Assembly (NCBI RefSeq): GCF_029227915.1
Contig: NC_079885.1
Coordinates: forward strand, 25,545,001-25,609,000
Direction: 5' to 3'
Length of the DNA stretch: 64,000 nucleotides
DNA from: Hydractinia symbiolongicarpus
Taxonomy: Eukaryota > Cnidaria > Hydrozoa > Anthoathecata > Hydractiniidae
This document shows, piece after piece, positions 12,291-24,581 of this stretch (its first letter is position 1; each line of letters begins with the position of its first letter). The translations under genes and the position numbers were made by a program. The notes under the pieces are model-generated. The model had not been told where the DNA came from, ran no database searches, and saw only the letters and a program-made list of their open reading frames with translations.

Positions 12291-14181
12291 ATGCCACCTA
12301 CAACAGAATCTTTTGAATTTACGGATTTCAATCCACTGAAAAGTATACCTCTGTACAAAGTTGTGCTGTTGGGAAATGTTGGGGTTGGCAAGTCCACCTT
12401 TTTTCGGAGATATAGAGACGGTTATTTTACACACCTCAAGAACGACTGTGGTTTGGATAAATTTGAACGAGTTTATAAAAGAAAAAATGAGAACGTGAAG
12501 GTATGTACATTTTCTTCTAACCTGTCGGTTAAAATAACTGTTATTGGGAAACTTATGTTGTGAAAAATCTTTTTCTCTTTATTTTATCTTATCTTTTATA
12601 ACATTTTGATTTATTAATTATTTATTCAATATATATTTGTTTAGTTGACAAAATTGTTCTTGATAATATGCTGGTAGAAAAAAATGCGTCATAAATGCTC
12701 TCCACTATATAAATGTTTGCAAATTAATCCCAAAATCGCAAATTGAAATGTCGCAAAAGACCTGAGCGATACCTAAATCGTAGTTTTTTCTCGCAAATAA
12801 AATCGTCGAAATCGCAAACATTAATGTTCCTAAATCCATTGCCGTTTGCGAAGAAAATGATTTAGGAACCGCCATGATATTTTGCGATAATTAATTTAAA
12901 CAATCGATTCGCAAATTTACAAGACACTCTTCGTACCATCGTTAAACCGTGTTTTAAAAGATGCGAACAAAAAGTTATTTTGTGACTGCCAGAAAATAAA
13001 TTGTAAGCGAGAGAGAAAATTTTTGATACTTCTAAATCCTAAAATATGATAACTACTATAATAACAAATCAATAACTGTATTTAACAGGAAAGTTTTAAG
13101 TGTTTACATTTTCGGAGCGCGTGGTAATCGAAATAAGTCATTTCTCTATGAGAGTTTCACCACAGTCGTTTCTCTATGACAGTTTGACCACAAACACTTA
13201 AAGAACACCATTGAAAATGTCTGTGTAAAAGAAAGGGAAAGATATCCACAAAAATTTTATTTTGTCTATAAAAAGAGTTTAATTGCAACCCAAGTGTCAG
13301 TTAAGCTATTTTTCTGTCAGTTCGCAGAATTCATATTCGTTTATGTAAACAAAGTATCTATTGTAATTGAAACATGATAATATATTTACACGTCATCAAA
13401 AGTGTATTCATAATGGCGGGCATTTGTTGAAAACATTTCTAAGATGACGAACTCTCCACCTTGCTTTTTGTTACTTACCATAGGTTTTAAAAAGGTCAAC
13501 CTCGACCCCAGGGCTTTTCTCTCTTTTTCCTACCTGGGGTCGAAGTTTACAAAAAGTAAAATTGTTACGTGTATCACAACCTTGATCCCAAGGCTCTGTG
13601 TGCCTTCTTTTATCCCGAGATGCCCCGATATCGAAAAGAGAAAAAAGAGGTCGAGGTTGCGTGTATCATTCACATCAACTGCCAATTAGAATTGTATTGC
13701 CATATCATGACGTAACACTTAAATTTTTTATTTATAGTTGCAACTATGGGACACTGCCGGTTTGGAAAGAACAGGAAACCTGATGGAAAAATATTTCCGA
13801 AGCTGCAAAGCAATATTATTGATGCATGACCTGACAGATCGTACGTCATATTACGACGCCATGACGAAATGGAAGGAATATTCCGACGATTTTTGTCCTG
13901 ACGACGTCATGTACTTCGTCATCGGTACTAAAAAAGACGAAGCGAGGAATAAAGAAATCACACTACCGAAACGTAAAGAACTTTTCAAACAGATACCCGA
14001 AGAAAATTTTTTCACGATTTCAACTCGAAATGATGATGAATTTGAGAACTGCATGACCACCATCACAGATAAATTGATCGAGAATGGTCAGCCTGCCTAC
14101 TTGAGAGATCGATTTCGAGCCTTGACGCTGAGTGACGAGCACAAAATTAAAAAAATTAAAATGAAGTGTTGTGAAACATAG
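12291..14181 (+). CDS. Rab-family small GTPase, copy 2 (degenerate nucleotide site)
   Basis: Two exons, 12291-12500 and 13738-14181, joined in phase 0 (AAG|GTATGT, ATAG|TTG), give 217 residues. The intron interrupts the same place as in the upstream gene, just before (I/L)-Q-L-W-D-T-A-G, so the pair arose by tandem duplication. P-loop G-N-V-G-V-G-K-S at 28-35 is intact and G3 again reads W-D-T-A-G-L-E (Leu79). Other sites have drifted: the switch I Thr is Cys53, G4 is T-K-K-D (134-137; Rho proteins use TKxD), and G5 is S-T-R-N instead of SAK. The C-terminus C-C-E-T could be prenylated. Start chosen at 12291 because an acceptor-like AG at 12261-12262 lies downstream of an alternative in-frame ATG at 12216. 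Possibly a GTP-locked or hydrolysis-dead adaptor; that is inference. Confidence 0.8.
12700..12930. repeat. tcgcaaa-rich dispersed repeat in intron
   Basis: This part of the copy 2 intron is filled with repeats of tcgcaaa and its complement (for example at 12735, 12797 and 12912), resembling the cgcgaaa island at 10265-10560. It looks like an old MITE or satellite fragment. Boundaries are uncertain. Confidence 0.4.
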
Positions 14182-14233
14182 TGTGTGAAACTGACAGTTA
14201 GTGAATTGCTAATCTTGTGCAATGTAACAAACT

Positions 14234-14292
14234 GAACAACCTCGCAAGTACCTGTGCAAGTACCTGTGAACAACCTCGCAAGTACCTGTGCG
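14234..14292. repeat. 23-bp direct repeat after the GTPase stop codon
   Basis: The 23-bp word beginning gaacaacctcgcaagtacc occurs at 14234 and again at 14268, and its core caagtacctgtg occurs once more between them. The repeat lies in the presumed 3' UTR of the second GTPase gene. Confidence 0.8.
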
Positions 14293-14299
14293 ATTCATG

Positions 14300-15876
14300 G
14301 ACCCTTTAAGTGTTCGTTAGAAAAACGTAGGGACAAGGTTGCTAAGTAGATTAAAACCGATTGGTCAAAGAACTTTCAATCGATGGCAACCACGCTCGAA
14401 CTAAAAAATGTCAGAGAAAATGCTTGGTAGTGCTGGAACTTCAATAATAATAATTATAGTTAAACTGTTTTAATATCTTCATATTTTAAAAGAACTTCTA
14501 AAAAAATGTGGATTCCTTTTTAAACAAACAAGAACGTGGAAAGGCCTAGAAGCGGACTGGATGCTGCCTTGGAATTCTTAGTTTTCCGTTAAGCAGGGAT
14601 GATGTCGAATTCTGTAATATTATTGTTTTCAATAACATTTGTAAAAAATTTGTAATTTTTGAAATGTAAATATGTTTATTCTAATCTGATATCTTCAGAT
14701 CACAACAACTGCGTCATATTTGTCAAGACTTCGTTAATCTTGTGCATGACGGAACTGGGGAGAGAATTCTAACCAACCTCATTCCTAGGTCATTTTGCCT
14801 TAATGATAAACTTTGTGGTGGTGTAAAATATTGGCCACTTCAATGGCTTAGGTAGTAGGAGTAAAATTCAAAATCACACGAAGAAAAAAATCTCGATATA
14901 GAGAAATCAAAAACATATAGAGCTGAAATTTGGTATACCTCAAACTTTATCTTAATAAGTTCTGAGGAAAAAAATGATACGATGATACTTACTTCTTTTG
15001 ATACGTATTACCAGAAAAATTTCCATCAGTAACATTTGTAGCAAATAAGATATGCAACGTTTTTAAAAATGGTGCGTTTCCGAAATTTTGAGGAAGAATT
15101 ATTAAATTGGAAAACCAAATCAAACTATCTGAAAGAAATGTCAATTTAATAAATTCTAACACCCAAAATCATTATTTTTAAAGTCACAAACATTCGTCAT
15201 TGCAGCGATGCAATCGTTGAGATTTGACTGCATTTTTTGATATGGCGCACAAAGCTCAAGTGTTCTTTCGTTAGTGCGTGTGGATTATACATATACCAAG
15301 ATACACTAGAATAGGAAGAGATCAATCTGCAAAAATTGAATGTCAAGGTGAGCGTTCATAAATATAGATCCATGGAACTCCCGGGGATTTCCTAATTTCC
15401 CGGATCACATGTTGTTTTGTTTTGATTTTGCGAAACTTTATGATAGAGGGGAATCTTTTTATAACAGACACGAGTATGTTTAAATATTATAATTTTTATA
15501 AGCAACACAAAACAAGCGAGGCTCAATGTTAATATATTTCTGCACTTCAAGACTGTTGAGTTCAGGTTGCTTGTTAACTATTCAAGAAGACCAAATTCAC
15601 TAGCCTCAGTCCAGTGTGCTAATGGAAAATTAAACTTTTTATTATGCATGTCGTTATATAAAACTTGCAAGATTATTTACTTCATTTAGGCAGATTTTTG
15701 CTTAAAAGTTTAAGATTTTGCTTATAAAAAAACGGATACTATGGCGTAACAAATGCATCAACAAAAGTATTACCTTTAGTTAAACAGGATATTCACAACA
15801 AAAGAAACCGGGTTTATAACTTGAAATATTATTACGCAAATATATACAAAAAAAAGGATAAAATATATAAAATTTT
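14300..15876. other. Intergenic between GTPase and RanBPM genes
   Basis: The two flanking genes converge, so this holds both 3' UTRs. No exon, RNA gene or clear repeat was recognised. Confidence 0.5.
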
Positions 15877-18800
15877 CTATCGATCACAAAAAAAATCTTC
15901 CACTTCTACCATAGCGCATGCGCCAAGACCACTTTTCCCCATTGTTCGTAAACATGCTCTTGCTTGTCCGATTGATAATTCTAAGACAGGCTGACCAGGT
16001 AATTTTTGAGATTCTGCAAAAAATAAATACAAAGGTAAAATTCTTACTGCAAGACAACATTAATTCACACAATAAGCTCTGAGGTAAATATTGACACTTC
16101 CATGTTTCTTAGTGATACACACCATCAACAATTGACAAAAGATTACAAGATCTTTAGCAAGAGTACAAAAAAAAATTTAAAATGTCGGTGTAAACTCATT
16201 ACAAAGTATTTGCTTTAAAATCACTTTATTTATTTCGCATATCTTTAAGTCCTCTTACTGCATGCATACGAGGCTAGAATTGCTAGAATTGCTCATAATC
16301 AGATTACCGCGACAGTGGCAAATGCAACTGGGAGGACCGACTAATAAAGAAAACATTTTTCCACGTCATAACATATGCCAAGCAGTTTTTTCTGTTGCAG
16401 AAATTAATTCACATCACATAAATCCCTTGACTGCAAAAACGACAAAAATTGTTTTTTGGGAGAAATTGTTGTGGAACTTGCATTTGAGAATAGGATCTTA
16501 AGATTGAGCAAAATGCGAAATTAAAGATGGCAATTAGTAACGACGACTAGCTATTGTTTCACTCACATCTCATGTCTGTAGTTAATTTATATATCTGAAG
16601 TTAATTTATATGTCTGAAGTTAATTTATAAATTTGAAGTTAATTTTGCGTTAAATTTACTGCATAATTGCAAACCAGCTGAACTAAGGTATTAAAAAGAT
16701 TGCAAAGGCGGGCCTTTCTTTAAAAAATGCAGAATTTAAGTTTGCGAATACAAGGTACATCTACTTTCAATTAATCAAATAATTAATTCCGCTTAATGAT
16801 TATCGATTAGTATTATCTATCTTTTTTTCCGATACTCATACACTGAGTGAACGGATATACAAGTTGACGCATATTTCATAGCAGATTCCGAGAATACGAT
16901 AAAATAATTCGATTATACGTCCGAAATGTTAAGCCATTGCTGAAAACGATAATTAAGCAATATCTTATCAATAGCATTTGTACACTCACCTAATATGGCA
17001 GTATTGAGAGAAGCGCAGATGTTTTCACGTTGTGACGGATCAAGTAAATAACCGACCGGGCTGTCACGTGGGTTGTTGTACGCCAGTAAGCTGAATGCTT
17101 CCTAGGATAAAAATAAATAAACATATTTTATACTTTGAAAAACTTCTATTTACCTAATTACAAGGCGCTCACAGTGCAGCGAGGGCGCTTTAGGAGAATT
17201 TAGGTTCAGGTTTAAATTTTGGAGGAAATTTTGTCTAAATTCTAAAGGATACATAGTTACTAATAATCAAGCCTATCTCGACATCATACATACTGGTTAA
17301 TCTTTTTTGAAAAATGGATAAAAGAAAAAATTCTTAGAAGGAAAAAAACACATCCGTATGACGACAATTAAAAATAATAATATTGTAGGTCCATTGTCAG
17401 ATTATTTGGGAGATTCTACAACTTTTTTACTCGAATAAGCTTTCTATAGTTGCGTGATACTTAATAGGGTGCTCAATCACTCGCCTTATGTATGTCTCAA
17501 GTAACTTCTACATAGATGTCTCACCTTCATCAGCATCTCGTTTCGTTCTTCTGCTGACATTTCTTTATAAATATTCTGCAGCGTTTTTCCAAATGCGATT
17601 AATTTTTCTATAGCGTAGATATTACCACCGCAAAGTTGGCGTATTGATGGACCAGTATCCATAACTAAAATTCAAAGCTTATCATAACAGCACATGTTGA
17701 AACCATAGCAACCGTTCAAACACGATCCTCCGGTACATGTACATCTACTTATTTTCCATTATAATTTTGATAAATCTTTAACATGTTTAACTGAGATTTT
17801 TTTAACTGATTAAGCAACACACCCCTGAATCCTAACTTGAAAAAGTGCAGCATGAAATCTTCATTAAAGGGGGTACGAACGGTTAAAACGCAATAAACAG
17901 ACCAGCGCACTTTGCTCGCTGGTTCAATTTTTTTTTTCTAAAAGTATATTACAAAGAAATAATTTTCATGACAAAATAAATTAGACGCCAAATTCATTGT
18001 TTACATTGGTTAACCGCGTTCTGACTGGTCTAAAACTAGTAGCGAAACCTTCAGCCACGAAAAATTAGGAACTGTTTCAACTTTTAAGCGCAGCGAATAT
18101 TTCGATGCAAAATCATAACAACAAAACTGCGCATGCTCAGATACAATTCACCGTTCAATTCGCTTCGTGAAAATCCCCCTTAAGTCACTAAAGTTGAAAA
18201 CCAACAGCCGTTTCGTAGCCCCTTTAACAAAAAGAGGAAGAACAACATCTCACCTTTTGTTGCTGTTGTAATTACAGACACACTGGTGGCATTCAGTCTT
18301 GAATCATCACTAACATCCATACTACAGTTCCCTTCCTCTCTACATACGCCGTTACTAACGACTTCGTCTGCTGAAAGCATCACTGTGTCATCTGCACCAT
18401 TTTCTACACCATTCACTTCATGCATACCATCAACACCATCAAACTCCCGATTGGTTGTTACAGACGTCACGTGATAGCCACTGCTACTGCTTCCTCCGCT
18501 GCAACTTGAGCCAGTGGAATTTGAGTGACTGCGCGCAGGACTTGCGCAGGGACTGTTTCGCGCGCTTCTTGTTGGGCTGTGAGCGAGGGGTTTGACCTCC
18601 CCATCACAACCGTTTACCATCTCGATGAATTGGCGACATTTTAATTGGAAAAATAAGTTGGGGTTACGATCTAGTAAACCAGGATATAAAGACTGAGTTG
18701 TCTCAATTGCCTCGCTCACTCGCCCAGATAATATAAGCTTTTGTATTCCTGAAGGAAAGGAAAAGTTATAAGAACAGGTCAAACGTGACATTACAAACAT

Positions 18801-21800
18801 TAATAATTTTTTTTTAATCTTTAATAACATTTTCATTTTTTGTTTTGAATTTACTATGGCTTGCAAAAGCTAATTATAGAAGTGATAACATTTGTTTTTT
18901 TTATCTCATAAACAAAATATCTTGATGAAATTAAGAACTTTATCTCATAAGTTATTAAAACAAACTTCTGCAGTCATAATAACATCATTTTTGTAACTGG
19001 ATTGCCTAAAAAAAACGTTCAAACAAGTTTTGTCATCTAACCAAAAATTCTTTTCCGACAAAACTTTGGCACGCTACATCGAAAAAGCACGAGCTTAATT
19101 TTTTCAGTGCTTTTTTACTCTAAACTGCAACAGGAATAAAAATCAATCTGTTCAACACAGGCTTTCGACCACGGGAAGTACATTTGAATATTTAGTATTT
19201 AATCCCTTAGCAATGGATTGGTTCGTTTGCAATTCATTCGGATAAGATCATAATTAAGTCGACTGACGCAAAATAGTTTTCAGTTTCTTTCAATAGACAT
19301 ATTCGCCAACAATTTAGTGAAATTTAGATTATTTCGTTACTTTTCACAAACTCTATCACAAAGTGAAAATATAGTACATACGCTGTCTGTTTCGAACAGA
19401 TGATAATTCTTCTGCTATAGGTTGACCAGTACTCTTTGCAAAACATTCTGCTGTTGCGCAATAACCATGATGAAACAAGTATGCAGACACAATTCTGAAA
19501 AACAAAACAAAACAAATATACACATGCAATTATATTTGAAGTAAAATAGAAACTACACACGCCCTCAAAACTTATGCATATAACAAATATAGAGAGAAGA
19601 AATTTCAATTTTAATGTTCGAAGCACTACTATGATAAAATTGTTAATTAAAATAAACTGTAATTTTGGTAAGGCTGTTTTTTAAGTGGCAGAATGTACGT
19701 GGATAATGTACATGGATAATGAATGTGGATAATGTACGTGGATAATGTACATGGATAATGAATGTGGATAATGAATGTGGATAATGAATGTGGATAATGA
19801 ATGTGGATAATGAATGTGGATAATGAATGTGGATAATGAAAATGTGGATAGTGATAGTGTGGATAGTGATAGTGTGGATAATGATAATGTGGATTGTGTG
19901 GATAGTGATAGTGTGGATAGTGATAATGTGGATTGTGATTGTGCAGATAATGATAATGTGGATAGTGATAATGTGGATTGTGATTGTGCGGATAGTGATA
20001 ATGTGGATTGTGATAATGTGGATAGTGATAATGTGGATAGTGATAATTTGGATAGTGATAATGTGGATTGTGATTGTGCGGATAGTGATAACGTGGATAG
20101 TGATAGTGTGGATAATGATAATGTGGATAGTGATAATGTGGATTGTAATTGTGTGGATAGTGATAATTTGGATAGTGATAATGTGGATAGTGATAATGTG
20201 GATTGTGATAGTGTGGATAGTGATTTCCACAAAATCATTACAGTGACTGTAACGATGCAATGATATCACAACAAGAGTGAGAAAGGTGACATAACAACGA
20301 CGATGACAACGATGACGACAACAACAAAAAACATGGATAAAGACGAAATAAAAACGAAAAAAAAATGATGGCGACGACTACAACAAGAAGACAACAACAA
20401 AGACAAAAAACAACAATAACGATAACAACAACAACAACAGCAACACCGTGGTTAATTCAAATACCTACTTCTGTAGTGTTGACTGCCAAGTTCCATCATC
20501 TGATGATACTGGGAAGTTTTCAATATTTCTCATCGTGCGTGCACGTAACTCCTACAAACAAAACGTAACAAGCCACTAGAAATAAAACTTTGAAAAGTTT
20601 ACACAATTGCCCCACCTAAGCAATACCTATTGTAGAAAACATATCGTTGGTTCCTTAAAACATTTACCTTTCTCATTTCTGTAACATCGTATACAAAGGC
20701 TTCCTGACCAAAATTGACATCGATAATTTCGCCAGGCGTTTGTAAGCCAACAGTGGGGTACAAATTCGACTGAAAACAAATAATGTTAATTAACAGTAAT
20801 ATAACAATATAACTTTAAAACATTTCACTACTGATTAAAAAAGATAAGTGATTAACCATACTATCACTTTAAGCACTTTTCTACCAGTCATATTTTAGGT
20901 TTTGCAAAAAACAAAGGTTTCGTTTTTTTTGCATTAACAATAAACGGTAGTGAGAAACACATTACGTGATTTCAGATCTTTCAAACATTGACAAATATAT
21001 CTTACAACTAAGTCTTTAAATGCAATACCAAGGTTTACACCATTCTTCGTGTAAAAACATGTTTTGTCTATCAAGTTCAAACCACACCCAACAACATCCC
21101 CCGTTGTGAACGTAGGACCATACACTTCTCCAGCACCTGACGTGCAAAACGAGTGGCCATCATCTGCATGGTATCCATAAGAGTCCTTTTCCCATCCTGC
21201 GCAAACGAGTTTAAATCACTTTAGTTCAAGGGCGTGTAAAACGTGCACACAATAACTCTCTACTGGAGTGTTCAATTAAATCAATTTCACTTAGTAAAGG
21301 CTGCTTTATTTCCACAATTACAATAAAAGAAATTTTGATATTATTGCTCGAGTTTAGCATATGCCTAATTTTTTCTATATTACGAGCCTTAGCAGGTCTA
21401 TTATTTATGGGAGAGCAATCACAAAGACTCTCCAAATTCTAGCTGAGCTATCGATAGTTTTAGCTAGCTGAGCCATTAATTGCTCCCCCAAGGTTTATCT
21501 GGCTCAGCAATATCAATTCATCTCACAGGAAAATCAATGTTATCTTTCTTATTATTTGCAGTAAAAAATAACCAAAATAGATAAAAAAAGATAAAATAAA
21601 GTAGATACAAAAGATTTTGTAATAAGATATGCTTATTAACTCATTTTATTTTTTCAGGTTGCTCGCCTAGTCCAAATTATTGTAACCTTGGGTGAGCGAT
21701 TTATTTCCCGAGTGTTATTTTCTTATTGATGGGCTTGCCTTAGTGGTAAATGCTTAGCAGTATTAAAACGTGTCTTGGTGATATTAGAATAAATGCGCGG

Positions 21801-23783
21801 AATGTTTGAAATATTATTTCTAACATGACTTTTTCCTGCATGAATGGTAACAAAAAAATTAAGAAAAAAAAATGTTTGCATATACACTGCATATCTATCT
21901 GCAATATTTTACCTGGAAGCTTGTTCATATTCACACCGGCAGCACACAATCCAATACCAATGTACCTAAAAATAACTGGACTGGACAGGCTCTTAAAAAA
22001 GGATAACAGAGGTTTGGGTTGGGTTTACTGTATAACTTTTGACAGAAAAATAAATATTCTTCCATGATCAAACTTAGCAAGATTGTAGTATAACACAGAA
22101 GGAACAAATCAATATAATATACTGCCATCAATAATTGCAATTGCTTTTCACCAAAAAATCTGTCAATCAATCAATAAATATATATTTTCTCTTAAGAACT
22201 AGCAGTTAAAAGTACCTATAACTTTGGTCCTAAGTTAAAAAACATTATCTCTTGAAATATTTGCAGTGAAAGTTCTAAAAGTTTGGGTAGCACGAAAAAG
22301 TCCTAAAATCAAGCAAGAATAACTATCCAGGTAGCGAAGCTTTCCTAAAATGCTTTAATGTCAAATGAAAGCAGCTTCATACTCATATTAGCAAGTGTAT
22401 TAGCAAGCAATGAACCATTTTGTTGGTCAAAATGTTAATCTTAGAAAGGGCTCATCATAGCAACAATTCTTACAAAAGTGTTTTTTTAAAAAACTATTAA
22501 TTTCCTGAATGATAAGATCTGAGAAAAACAAAATGTCAATTTTCCTGGTTTATAAACTCTCTGTTATTCCTTTTATTAAAAGAGATTTGAACATTTACCT
22601 CTTTTTAAAGAATCTGAAAAAGAGCTTTTGATGACGTACTTGTTACGAAAATACAAGAACTCTGGATAAACATTTTTAGTTATTGACTTTAAAACGTATG
22701 AATAGTTGGGCCAGTATCAAATATGACTTTATCCCTGTGCTTTCCCTGAGTTTTCCAAGAACCACAATTTTAGATTCTTCATACACTACAAATCCTGTTG
22801 GTTTGTGAATTTCCAAACTAAACTGGAAAGGTTAGAATGTTCGCAGAAGTAAACATTTAGACTTCATTATCAAAAGGTCTCAAGTAACAAATTATAGGTA
22901 AGTTTTACAGTTTCAAAAAAAATCACTTTCAGTTATAAATTAGATCCTCTTTCTTAATCGTGTAAAATACAAACACAGCAGTATTCACATTTTTTTTTTA
23001 CAGAAAATAGCTTGATGGGTGTTCTTCCGTAGAGTTTGAGCTTAGCATGATTTTGAACATGGTTTAAAACTTTTTAGAAACGTGTCTTAAAATGCTATTG
23101 CAAAAAATGTGCCTCAATGGGATTGAATATACTTTCTACGGTTTTTAGAAGGAAAAAACAAACAATTATTATACCCATCACGACCTTTGCTGATAACTTT
23201 TATCTCGAAATAATACAATCCACATGTGGCTGGAATAGGATGGGTTGCACGAACTGATGCTGCATCTTTGGGTGTTTTTCCCACTCCTATAAAAATAGTA
23301 CGCAGACATTAAAAAGTTGTTAGTTACATGATTAGACCTTTCTCCGGTAAAGTTCCTACAAAATATCGCCTTTGGGGTACAACCTGGGGTAATCGGTTAT
23401 TATAGTATTATTATTGGTAAGACAGCCAACAATACCCCCTTTTTTACCCAACAATTTTGTGCAACATACTTTCTGCTTTGTAACAGGATATTATTTTAGA
23501 TGTGTACAATAAGATTTTAGCATCTTCATTACCTGGTACCTTCACAAAAAATAACAAATAAACACAGATAGAAAAAATAATTCCTAAAATTGTGCCATGT
23601 GTTTGGTCACTGTCATATAAGCCAAGTGAAATGTATACCTTTGTAATGAGCACGGAGGTTATTCTGAGATAAACCAATATATGTGAATTTATCTTGAGTG
23701 CTCCAGCTTCTTGGTAAGGGGGTTTCCTCTTCATTTACATATGGATATAACTCTGAAATCTTATCTTTAAAAGTTTTTGTCAT
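15877..23783 (-). CDS. RANBP9: RanBPM (RANBP9/RANBP10), CTLH E3 ligase scaffold
   Basis: Eleven minus-strand exons join in phase to 560 residues: 23783-23639, 23286-23175, 21965-21913, 21196-21006, 20769-20668, 20551-20469, 19494-19382, 18748-18254, 17664-17525, 17101-16990 and 16013-15877 (stop TAG). Order of regions: the conserved [10 protein letters not shown] and [10 protein letters not shown] block (19-44), a SPRY domain to about 205 with [10 protein letters not shown], Lis[10 protein letters not shown] at about 236-244, CTLH with [11 protein letters not shown], a Ser-rich linker (330-430), and a C-terminal CRA region with R-Q-L-C-G-G and A-F-S-L-L-A-Y. RanBPM is the substrate-recruiting scaffold of the CTLH/GID ubiquitin ligase. 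An acceptor-like AG lies 2 nt before the ATG; an upstream coding exon cannot be fully excluded. Invertebrates usually have one gene for vertebrate RANBP9 and RANBP10. Confidence 0.93.
16575..16650. repeat. 19-bp tandem repeat, four copies
   Basis: Four head-to-tail copies of a 19-bp unit close to tctgaagttaatttatatg occur in the last RanBPM intron. Confidence 0.85.
19690..20226. repeat. Minisatellite of gtggata/gtgataat units in RanBPM intron
   Basis: The intron between RanBPM exons 6 and 7 is dominated by short tandem units built from gtggata, gtgataat and gtgattgtg words, mostly 12 bp and multiples of it. The 5' portion (19690-19840) uses a different unit, gtggataatgaat. Because the period is divisible by three, several frames stay open on both strands (apparent Asp/Val- or Thr/Ile-rich proteins). 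These are artefacts of the repeat, not genes. Confidence 0.9.
20281..20455. repeat. Impure (ACA)n/(GAC)n microsatellite
   Basis: Directly beside the minisatellite lies a tract of degenerate ACA, ACG and GAC triplets, ending a few bases before the donor side of RanBPM exon 6. The open frames it makes are not genes. Confidence 0.85.
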
Positions 23784-24074
23784 TGCTAAAAAAAAAATAA
23801 TAAATAAAAGACTTAGAATAATAATAATAAAATACATGAAATATGTTTTTATAAAAATGTTTTAGGGTAGGTCACATGAATAGCATGTAACAACATTTGC
23901 ACACGCCCATACATAATTATGCAATTAGATATATTAATAAAAGATGCATAGAATGCCATTTAATCTCTTATGTATATGATACACTTGACAGGGTATGCAA
24001 AATTTTCAACACTTTCCCAGGTTTTCTGCCAAAATTTAAACACAATGAAACTCCCTATAAACATAAAATGTAGG

Positions 24075-24138
24075 ATACTTATTATTGACATTTAAACTCA
24101 TGGGACTTCCCATGAGTTTAAATGTCAATAATAAGTAT
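24075..24138. repeat. Perfect 30-bp inverted repeat, 4-base loop
   Basis: Arms 24075-24104 and 24109-24138 are exact reverse complements around the loop ACTT; the left arm begins ATACTTATTATTGACATTT. It lies about 290 bases upstream of the RanBPM start codon. Perfection over 30 bp suggests recent origin. Confidence 0.9.
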
Positions 24139-24581
24139 TTTTGTTTGAGTAATCCAGGTTGATTGTGGCCTGCGTTGTCCAGGTAGGATTGATTTTCAGC
24201 AAAATTTTATTTTTTCTTACTTATTTTAATAAAAGAAACATGTAAACAAATAATAACAACAAGGTTTAAAGGAATCTTTTCTGTTTTTTTATAATTTTAT
24301 TATTATTTTGACTTATCAAACTGTGATAACACATAACTGTATTAATGGAGAGGTGTGTAAACTTTTTTATTGTAATTTATATTTTGAGTCACCAAGGTTG
24401 CGTAAGATTAGCAAGGAGAAGAGAAAACAAATCACTAACAACTACATGAACATGTTAATATTTTTTGTAATATTTTCACAAACTAATAATTACTGAGCAC
24501 CATCATGTATTTTGAGTCAATATACCATACATCATTACATTCATTTCTGTATGATTATTAAAATAACACAACACACCGTTC

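Noticed and set aside
19643-20269. Long overlapping open frames of up to 208 codons on both strands
   Set aside because: They arise from a satellite whose period is a multiple of three; no start context, no domain, and they lie within a RanBPM intron.
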